Assembly (NCBI GenBank): GCA_006503535.1
Contig: QYRS01000003.1
Location: 1,550,001-1,614,000, forward strand
Origin: Arthrinium phaeospermum
Lineage: Eukaryota > Ascomycota > Sordariomycetes > Amphisphaeriales > Apiosporaceae
Direction: 5' to 3'
Length of the DNA stretch: 64,000 nucleotides
Below the pieces are notes generated by a model. That model was not told the origin of the DNA. It made no database searches and saw only the letters and a list, made by a program, of their open reading frames with translations. The position numbers and the translations under genes are program-made. This document shows positions 57,472-64,000 of this stretch, piece after piece; the stretch's first letter is position 1; each line of letters starts with the position of its first letter.

Positions 57472-58674
57472 ATGTCTAAAAGGCAGTTTTCAGAATTCTC
57501 TGCTGATGTAGGCGCTAACGCCAACACCAACAACGCCAACGAAGCCATCTCGGCAATCATAAAACATGCAGAGGAACTTTTGAAGGCAGCATGCGCTCTA
57601 AAGCAAGAATTTGCTTCGGGCAAGCAGCCAAAGAACAGCAATGCTGAGTCCATCTCAAAAATCAGCAGAGATCTACTTCCTGCTGTGACGTACTTTGCTG
57701 GTTCCTCGCCTGCCCAACAGACGGTATCGTCTCACAAAGCCCCCAAGCTGGATGAGTCTCTGAGACTGCCTACTCCTACTGGCCTTACTGCATGGAAGCC
57801 AAGTGACAAGTCCTCCGATATGCCTCCCCTGCCTCTCATAAATGACCCTGTACTGGACAAAGCAGCTTTCACTCATTCGGGGATGATATCAAAGCCTGGC
57901 GATATGAGCTATGAGAGGCTCGAGTGGGTTGGCGATGCCTACCTCGAAATGTTTGCGACGATTTTCATCTATCATACGTTCCCCAAACTACCGGCAGGAA
58001 GATGTTCTCAGTACCGTGAGTCCTTGGTCAAGAATGAGACGCTTTCCAAGTACACGAAAGCTTATGAGCTGGACAAACGTATCATCTTCCCCCCGGAATT
58101 CGACTTCGGAAGCAGCACCGCCGGACACGGGGCCAAGGCGAAGACACACAAAAAGGTTCTCGGGGACATATTTGAGGCCTACGTCGCTGCTGTCATCTTG
58201 GGAGATCCAGAATCCGGCCTAGTACGCGCCTCGTCGTGGATGAAAGCACTCTGGGGCAAAGACCTTGCCAAAGAGATCAAATCCGAATACAACAGCCGTC
58301 AGAATTCTCAGCAAGCCGCAGTTCAGGCTGGTACTGACAGTTCCGCGGGTGTACCTGCACCTACTACGGAGGATGTCCACCCCAAGACAAGACTGACTAA
58401 GAGAATCGGTACGAAAGGTGTCAGAATCTATTACCTGGACGAGAATGATTCCGTTGACAAGAAATCAAAACAACGGAAGTTCACCGTAGGTGCGTATGTG
58501 GATGCTTGGGGCGAAAGCAAGGTACAGCTGGGCACCGGCACTGCCCTCTCCAAAACAGAGGCTGGGGCCAAAGCGGCCCAGAATGCACTGGAGAACAAAA
58601 AGCTTATGAAGAAGTACGAGCAGAAGAAACAGGAGTGGGAGGAGGCTATGCGTGCTCAGTTGCAGTACGATTGA
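57472..58674 (+). CDS. RNase III family endoribonuclease (Rnt1/Pac1-like)
   Basis: Intronless, 400 residues from the ATG at 57472. A GTG three codons upstream also keeps the frame but is not a likely start. An N-terminal domain (about 1-120) of unknown fold precedes the RNase III domain (about 120-255). Its signature ERLEWVGDAYLEM (148-160) supplies Glu151 and Asp155, and LGDIFEAYVAA supplies Asp232 and Glu235, so the metal-binding catalytic residues are all present. A C-terminal double-stranded RNA-binding domain (about 300-385) ends with KTEAGAKAAQNALENKKLM. This one-RNase-III-domain plus dsRBD layout is that of yeast Rnt1 and fission yeast Pac1, which process pre-rRNA, snRNAs and snoRNAs in the nucleus. 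It is not Dicer, since no helicase or PAZ domain is present. A mitoribosomal mL44-type protein is less likely because the catalytic residues are intact. Confidence 0.88.
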   Translation: MSKRQFSEFSADVGANANTNNANEAISAIIKHAEELLKAACALKQEFASGKQPKNSNAESISKISRDLLPAVTYFAGSSPAQQTVSSHKAPKLDESLRLPTPTGLTAWKPSDKSSDMPPLPLINDPVLDKAAFTHSGMISKPGDMSYERLEWVGDAYLEMFATIFIYHTFPKLPAGRCSQYRESLVKNETLSKYTKAYELDKRIIFPPEFDFGSSTAGHGAKAKTHKKVLGDIFEAYVAAVILGDPESGLVRASSWMKALWGKDLAKEIKSEYNSRQNSQQAAVQAGTDSSAGVPAPTTEDVHPKTRLTKRIGTKGVRIYYLDENDSVDKKSKQRKFTVGAYVDAWGESKVQLGTGTALSKTEAGAKAAQNALENKKLMKKYEQKKQEWEEAMRAQLQYD

Positions 58675-60226
58675 GGCGCGTATAGGTACAGGTATCAATA
58701 CCATAGGATATAATACCCAACGGATAAGGCAGGATATGTGTATACATGCATATGCGCAACTGTTTTAACTGCTACCATCTCCATGTAACCGTCTATCTGC
58801 ACTTTCGACCAACACAACCAAGCTGGCCAGTCATTTCCATCTCATGAACCAACATTTTTCTGACCTACACTGGGAAAAGTCATTGTCATAGGGTTCGACG
58901 GCGGTTAACAAGTACTTTCATGTTGTATCAACATGTACCTAGAGAAGTGGCACATCACGTATATCTCCGTAGCACTGTTGGCGGAAATGCATTCACTGGA
59001 GCAACAGCAGTTCGGTAACCACTTCCGGCCTAACGGTCACCAGAATACCGACATTGAAAGGTAACTTCAGGACTATTCGTTGATCCCGCTTCGATTGTAG
59101 ATTCGCGTTGAGGCGTCCGTTGATATGGAAGCATTGCTAGACGTCTGATCTGTGGCTCAACTGGTATGTGCTATCTGAAGAACGTCCTTTACTGCGGCAT
59201 GACTGCTTCACAGTTGTCTTCTGCCCCGGGCAGACTTGTAGGGGCAGTCGATGATACTTCAACGATGGACCATGTAAGTTCAAGTTGGGTAGATGAAGGT
59301 CGTGATAGGCGTAATGCGTGTGGGGCTAGTTGGTCCTCAGGTGAAGTTGGTTGCTCTAATACTTAGGCCCCAATCACAGTATCATTTCTGGGTGCCATTT
59401 GCGAATGGAAGTTAGAGCTCAGGCCCGAGGTTGAGGGTATCATGAATAAGCCGGCAGGTTATATCAATATTGACGTCTTTGTTTTCACGTGTACCTCGGG
59501 ATAAAATCAGGGAGCCCCGCGACAGGGGATTATCGGATTGGCAGCCCTGTCAAGTGACACGGATTTGGGGGGCCCAAGGGTAGCCCTGCCAAGCGTCCCT
59601 TTGCACCGAGGCATTGGACTTTTTACTGCAAGCCCGTACAGCAATTTCAGGCAGGCACACTGTCGGGGACTAGAGCGCCTACCACAATTAGCTCGTACCC
59701 CGGATTCTGGGTACTGATTGATGATAACATTCGACGCATGGATCATACCTAACCCAATATTGAATGTTGAGTGCATTGCATCACGCTGTCACGCTTATAC
59801 TTTCCCCATCAGACTTGCACATCTCCTTGGGGGTCGCACAAGACTGATCTTGAGTGTTTCTGTTTGCTTCGGCCCTTCTTGACTGTACCTATCTATCCCA
59901 CATCTTCAAGTGTTTGGTTTGTTTCGTGCTGTACAACATCCAACCATCAGCCCGTCTTGAGCTATCGGTGCCTGAGCCCGGGTAACACTGCCGCTGCTGT
60001 CCGCTGTTTCTACAGACCCTCCTTGCCTCCTGCTTTTCCCCATTAAGGTTGAGCCAGTGCCAGGTCCCATCGCAACTCGTCCCGGGGGTCCGTCGTACAT
60101 TTCCATCCTCGGCTCCACCAAGCTCTTTAGGTCGCGATAAGGGAGCCGCGAAGCCCAACTTCATTACTACATGCCACTACATGTTCTCGCTCCCTCAACG
60201 CATGTTGGGGCGATCATCCAGTCCTG
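58675..60226. other. Intergenic region between RNase III and Atg37-like genes
   Basis: 1.55 kb in tandem orientation, holding the 3' region of the RNase III gene and the promoter of the next. Open frames are short and not convincing. G/C runs near 59505-59585 (for example GGGGGGCCC) stand out, but no element could be defined. Confidence 0.5.
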
Positions 60227-61369
60227 ATGGCCGACTCAGTTGGTAAGTAGTTCTCTACCCGTGGCTTTTGATGGGATATTGTGTACGGAGTATGCACAGC
60301 TCTCTGTGTCGCCGAAACGATGTTCCCGTATCCATCTCGGAACCAACCAGCCCACACAGCCCAGGATCTAAGACTCCAGCATGAACTAACAACGTCCGTG
60401 ATCAATCTAGACCGAGTCTTCGTTCATGCACTCAACACCGTAAAAAGGGTCCCCAAAACTGGCGCGTCGCGGCCGCCAGCGACCGACCGACTTCGGCTAT
60501 ATGGACTCTACAAGCAAGCGATGGAGGGGGACGTGGACGGTGTGATGGAAAGGCCGTCTGCAGCAACACTCGGAAGTGGTGTCAACAGCGACGAATTGCA
60601 ACGCGAAAAAGACAAATGGGACGCTTGGAATGCGCAGCGTGGAATCAGTCGAACCGAGGCCAAGAAGAGGTACATCGAGGCGCTTATCGAAACTATGCAC
60701 CGATATGCTACAACACCGTGAGTTATCGCGCCCCTCAGAATCATACCGGCCCACTCGAGCAACAAGGGATGATTTCGGCGGTTGGCTGACAGAAAGAACA
60801 GTGATGCTCGAGAACTAGTATCGGAACTAGAATTTGTCTGGGGCCAGATCAAGAACAACAGCTCGACCACGTCAGACTCTTCGCCAAAAATCAACAGATC
60901 GACCGAGCTGCAAACGTTTGCCAAACCAACAACCGGGACAGAAGGGCCGATGAAGGTGCTGAGTCCGATGAGCGAGGACGATGCCGCAGAACAGGAGTAC
61001 CGGGAACAACACCAAGAGAAGGAAGAGGGCGATGGAGAAGGCGAAGGGGACGGTGAATACGTCAAGAAAGGCGACAAGTGGTCGCGAAAAGTAGAAAGAG
61101 CCTTGGTACGCCTCTCGGCCGAAGTCGCAGCCTTGCGCGAACAGATAACAGCTGGGAGGGAGTGGCGGACCAAGAAGGAGAAAACCTTGAGGGCCCGGAT
61201 AAGCTGGCTGGGGTGGCTCATCCTCAAGCACGTGATTGCAGACAGCGTGATACTGTGCATCGTCCTGCTCTGGATGAGGAGGCGGAAAGACAGGAGGTTG
61301 GAGGACTTGGTGCGGTCTGCTCTCAAGCTGGCTCGCGAATACGCAAGAAATGTGCTGCCTTCAAGGTGA
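60227..61369 (+). CDS. Acyl-CoA-binding membrane protein, Atg37/ACBD5-like
   Basis: Three exons, 60227..60242, 60411..60717 and 60802..61369, give 296 residues. The first coding exon is only 16 nt (MADSV), followed by a 168-nt intron with an AACTAAC branch. The ACBP domain (about 5-108) shows FVHALNTVKRVPKTG, RLRLYGLYKQAMEGDV and KDKWDAWNAQRGISRTEAKKRYIEAL, including the Tyr/Lys positions that contact acyl-CoA. A middle acidic region (about 170-195) is followed by a short coiled coil (about 200-230). A single membrane span (about 243-265, WLILKHVIADSVILCIVLLW) lies near the C-terminus, with basic residues after it. This layout is that of Pichia Atg37 and mammalian ACBD5, peroxisomal membrane acyl-CoA-binding proteins needed for pexophagy or ER contact. 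Location and role are inferred from architecture. Confidence 0.87.
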
Positions 61370-62679
61370 AGGAGGTAATGCGAAGCCAGGAGAACATCCA
61401 AGCACCGTGCCAATCGTCCTTTGCGGCTACAAATGGCGAAGACTGTGTTGGTGTGCCGCCAGAATTCGTTGGTATCAGCATCGAGTATCTGTCTACTCCC
61501 GAGGTTTATTCTCAAATGACTGGGCGCTTCCAGAAGTACAGAGCGTCTCGAGCGTTGCCAGTCATTAGAGGATCATCAACCGCCAGGGCTTCATACGCCT
61601 TAGTCTCTTTTTACCATCATCGACGGGGAGGCGATATTGCTACATTGGTTTGACCCTTGGGGGTATGACAATCCTCTGTGGAGAGCAGCATTTCACGCAT
61701 ACCTACTGTCAGGTGTCATTCATCCCCAAGACTCCATGGATGACTCATCGTGGTGGGCTGGACCCCAATGCTTCCCTCAGCTTAAGACGTGGGGAGGAGA
61801 TGCTGTGACTGTACGGTACGTGTTACGATGACCTTTTTTTTACGCAGATTCAATGACATACATACATAAACATATAAGTATATAATTCTAGATACTCCCA
61901 GGTATATAATGTAACTTACAAATATCCTCATATGCTGGATCTGACGCGGTCCGAGACTGATGTACTGATGAGATATGATTTCATATTGTTAGACCAGAAG
62001 CAAAGCTATATCTAAAGGAACCCTGAGCAGCAAGAGTACTTTTGTTTTGACCAGTCGTTTCAGCGTATCTTCGAGTACGATGCGAAGAGAACCACACCAA
62101 GCTATTATGTCTATAGATTAATGTGGTAAAAGATTGAAGTCCGTCTGCCGTGATGCCAATACCTACGACCCTGATTACCTAAGTGGGCTCTCCAGGTAGG
62201 TGGGGTGGGTTTCCTTTCTAAGTGTGGTGAACACCTCGACTTACAAGACTTCACACACAGCACATCAATTTCAGAAGGTTATTTGCAAGAATTGAGGAGT
62301 CGCTGGGACATCCGAGTAATATTTGGTTTGTTTGGTTGAAAGGCGCGTAATTGGCGACGGAGAAGCGGGCCTGACTGAGACTGGCTTGACTCGTCTCGTA
62401 GATCGGATGGACCATGGTACAAAGTGAGCGTCGTGCTTGGTGCCACAGAGTCTCGATCAAATTGCAGACACCCCAGATTGAGGAAGGAGAGGGCGGGAAT
62501 CGACTTTGAGGTTTTCCCAAGCTGTGCAAACAAGCAGTTAAGCTTGGGTTCTATCACCACTTAGGCCCAATCTCAGACAGAGGTTGGGTGGTCATTTGCC
62601 CCGAACTCGCCGCTTTGACAATCCCGCATTGTTTCTGTCCGTCTCCGTGGTGTGACAGACCCATCATCCACAACCCGCC
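61370..62679. other. Intergenic region, partly AT-rich
   Basis: 1.3 kb in tandem orientation. Contains an AT-rich stretch with ACATA/TATA repeats at about 61855-61915 and only short frames. No gene was recognised. Confidence 0.55.
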
Positions 62680-63741
62680 ATGCCCATCCGCCACGGCTCC
62701 CCGCCCGCTCCGGCTCGGAGCAGAGATGACTCGGAAGAGGAGGACGAGGATGATGACCACGTTCACAAGACGGCCCGCGCAAACGGGAAACGGAATGCCG
62801 GGGACGGTAGCAACAGTGACCCAAACAGCAGCAGCCACGGCGGCGACGCCATCCCGCGCTTGACGTGCTGGGCGCCCGCCATGTTCGTGCCCGCCAAGTT
62901 CGACTACACACAGCCGCAGCAGTCCGCCGAGGAGCAGGAACAGCTGCCCCCGCACCAGCGGCTTAACAATCTGCTGGCCGACCTCGACGCCCATGCCGCG
63001 GCCGTGCGCGCCAACCACGCCTGGATGGTCGGGCGCGAGGCGCGGCGCATTCAGCAGGACACGGTCCGGGAGGAGGCCCAGATCATTGGGATGGGTGAGT
63101 CGCTGCCGCGCTCGAAACGTCTCCCGCCCAGCGACGCCGAGGAGGCCTCGCTGATCCGGAACATGTCGGCGGTGCCCGCAGAACTGCAGCAGCAACCGCA
63201 GAGGCGGCAATCCAATCCCAATACCATCCCCGCCTTTCGCCGGTCTTCCTACGACCGCAGCAATAGCAACAACAACAACGTCGCCGGCGGTGCCGCAGCA
63301 GACCCAGCCGCCACTGCTAACATGCTGCCCCCCACCGAGGTCCACATGAACTTCTCGTACCGCGATGTCTCCGCCCTGACCGTGGACAAGCGCGACACGC
63401 TGCGCGAGGCCGCCGTCACCAATGTACTCAATGTCGCGAGAAACGCCATGCACAGTGCTGACTGGTACGCGAGCGTGTGCCAGAAGAGGCGGAACGACAA
63501 GATCAGGGACCACGCGAATGAGAAAGCCAAGAGCTTTGCTCAGCAAACCGAAACGGGGTCATCCGGGAACCAAAACACAGCTAAGTCGGCGACTTCTTCT
63601 TCTGCGGCGATGACTAAACCCGCGAGCACGAACACGAATACGAGTGGCGGTATGCCGCGGAGAGTGAGCTTTGGTGGACTGGACGGGACTGCCGATTTGG
63701 GCGATCATGGAGGGGATATGCCTATGGATCTTGACTTATAA
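62680..63741 (+). CDS. Unrecognised acidic, low-complexity protein
   Basis: Intronless, 353 residues from the ATG at 62680. I do not recognise the family. An acidic run (DDSEEEDEDDDH, about 16-27) and a basic Asn/Ser-rich part come first. A likely ordered block follows at about 60-150: LTCWAPAMFVPAKFDY, then a helical LNNLLADLDAHAAAVRANHAWMV region. Another helical block at about 245-290 reads LREAAVTNVLNVARNAMHSADWYASVCQKRRNDK. The tail is Ser/Thr/Asn-rich and ends MPRRVSFGGLDG...PMDLDL. No catalytic motif, signal peptide or membrane span is visible. GC3 is high and the two patterned helical blocks support real coding. The complementary strand is also open for 330 codons, but that product is Val/Gly-rich without motifs. 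A nuclear or scaffold role would be a guess. Confidence 0.7.
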   Translation: MPIRHGSPPAPARSRDDSEEEDEDDDHVHKTARANGKRNAGDGSNSDPNSSSHGGDAIPRLTCWAPAMFVPAKFDYTQPQQSAEEQEQLPPHQRLNNLLADLDAHAAAVRANHAWMVGREARRIQQDTVREEAQIIGMGESLPRSKRLPPSDAEEASLIRNMSAVPAELQQQPQRRQSNPNTIPAFRRSSYDRSNSNNNNVAGGAAADPAATANMLPPTEVHMNFSYRDVSALTVDKRDTLREAAVTNVLNVARNAMHSADWYASVCQKRRNDKIRDHANEKAKSFAQQTETGSSGNQNTAKSATSSSAAMTKPASTNTNTSGGMPRRVSFGGLDGTADLGDHGGDMPMDLDL

Positions 63742-64000
63742 GGGCTAAGGATGTGCTCTATCTGAGTCGGAGGGTACTGAGAGGACCAAGGGTGTACACT
63801 CTAGAAGGCTGAGCAGATGATACCCTAGGCCATGGTTGCGATGATTGGCCTGAAAGAATGAGTCTGTACCTATGTGGGCATACGCTGTACAGCAGTGTGC
63901 CGTGAAACAGAAGCAGAACATGGCCTTCAATATAAGTAAAGGAGATGGCTGACTTGGTCAGATCCTCTTAGATTCATGATAGCTCCTTCCTATTTTGTGA

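Noticed and set aside
62554..63546. 330-codon open frame antisense to the unrecognised protein gene.
   Set aside because: Val/Gly-rich product without domains. The plus-strand frame has patterned helices and a proper start and stop.
1..64000. CRISPR arrays, bacterial-type operons, ribosome binding sites, rho-independent terminators.
   Set aside because: The window is eukaryotic with spliced genes. No direct-repeat/spacer pattern was seen and such features are not expected.

Overview
The window looks like a filamentous ascomycete nuclear genome (Pezizomycotina, most likely Sordariomycetes). Genes are split by many short GT-AG introns of about 50-90 nt with CTRAY-type branch sites. Every recognisable protein is fungal, including a het-c incompatibility gene, an Atg37-type acyl-CoA-binding protein and a KPWE-motif peroxisomal factor. 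Intergenic DNA is long and carries a recurrent TACCTACC motif. I found no bacterial operons, CRISPR arrays, intact transposons, or convincing tRNA or rRNA genes. Splice models were built by hand from frame, splice signals and remembered family conservation. No transcript or database evidence was available.

Layout, left to right: (1) the 5' part of a Vnx1-like vacuolar cation/H+ antiporter (minus, runs off the left edge). (2) Rpt6, a 26S proteasome ATPase (plus). (3) A rhodanese-plus-PTP tyrosine phosphatase (minus). (4) A 7.3-kb gene-free interval. (5) A Tcp11/Sok1 protein with an IQ-like motif (plus). (6) Mre11 (plus). (7) A CPA2-type Na+/H+ exchanger (minus). (8) A C4-dicarboxylate/malate (TDT) transporter with two apparent micro-exons and a frameshift (minus). 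(9) A Ptc6-like PP2C (plus). (10) An Hlj1-like ER J-protein (minus). (11) A small membrane protein, possibly Aim19-like (plus). (12) A Siw14-like phosphatase with a hydrophobic C-terminal tail (minus). (13) A D-amino-acid-oxidase-like flavoenzyme (minus). (14) HET-C (plus). (15) A Ptc5-like PP2C (minus), head-to-head with (16) a KPWE-motif, Pex39-like protein (plus). (17) A PUF RNA-binding protein (minus). (18) Mitoribosomal mS33 (minus), divergent from (19) an RNase III (plus). (20) An Atg37-like acyl-CoA-binding membrane protein (plus). (21) An unrecognised acidic, low-complexity protein (plus).

Most genes are housekeeping and do not form a pathway cluster. Some themes recur. Four phosphatases lie within 44 kb, including relatives of both yeast pyruvate-dehydrogenase phosphatases (Ptc5 and Ptc6). 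Three genes have a peroxisome link (KPWE protein, Atg37-like protein, D-amino-acid-oxidase-like enzyme). The most notable observations are the 6-nt and 8-nt micro-exons and the one-base frameshift in the TDT transporter, the KPWE/Pex39-like gene with a stop-free 90-nt intron, het-c without an adjacent pin-c gene, and the 7.3-kb gene-free interval. I did not find a clearly new multi-gene system.
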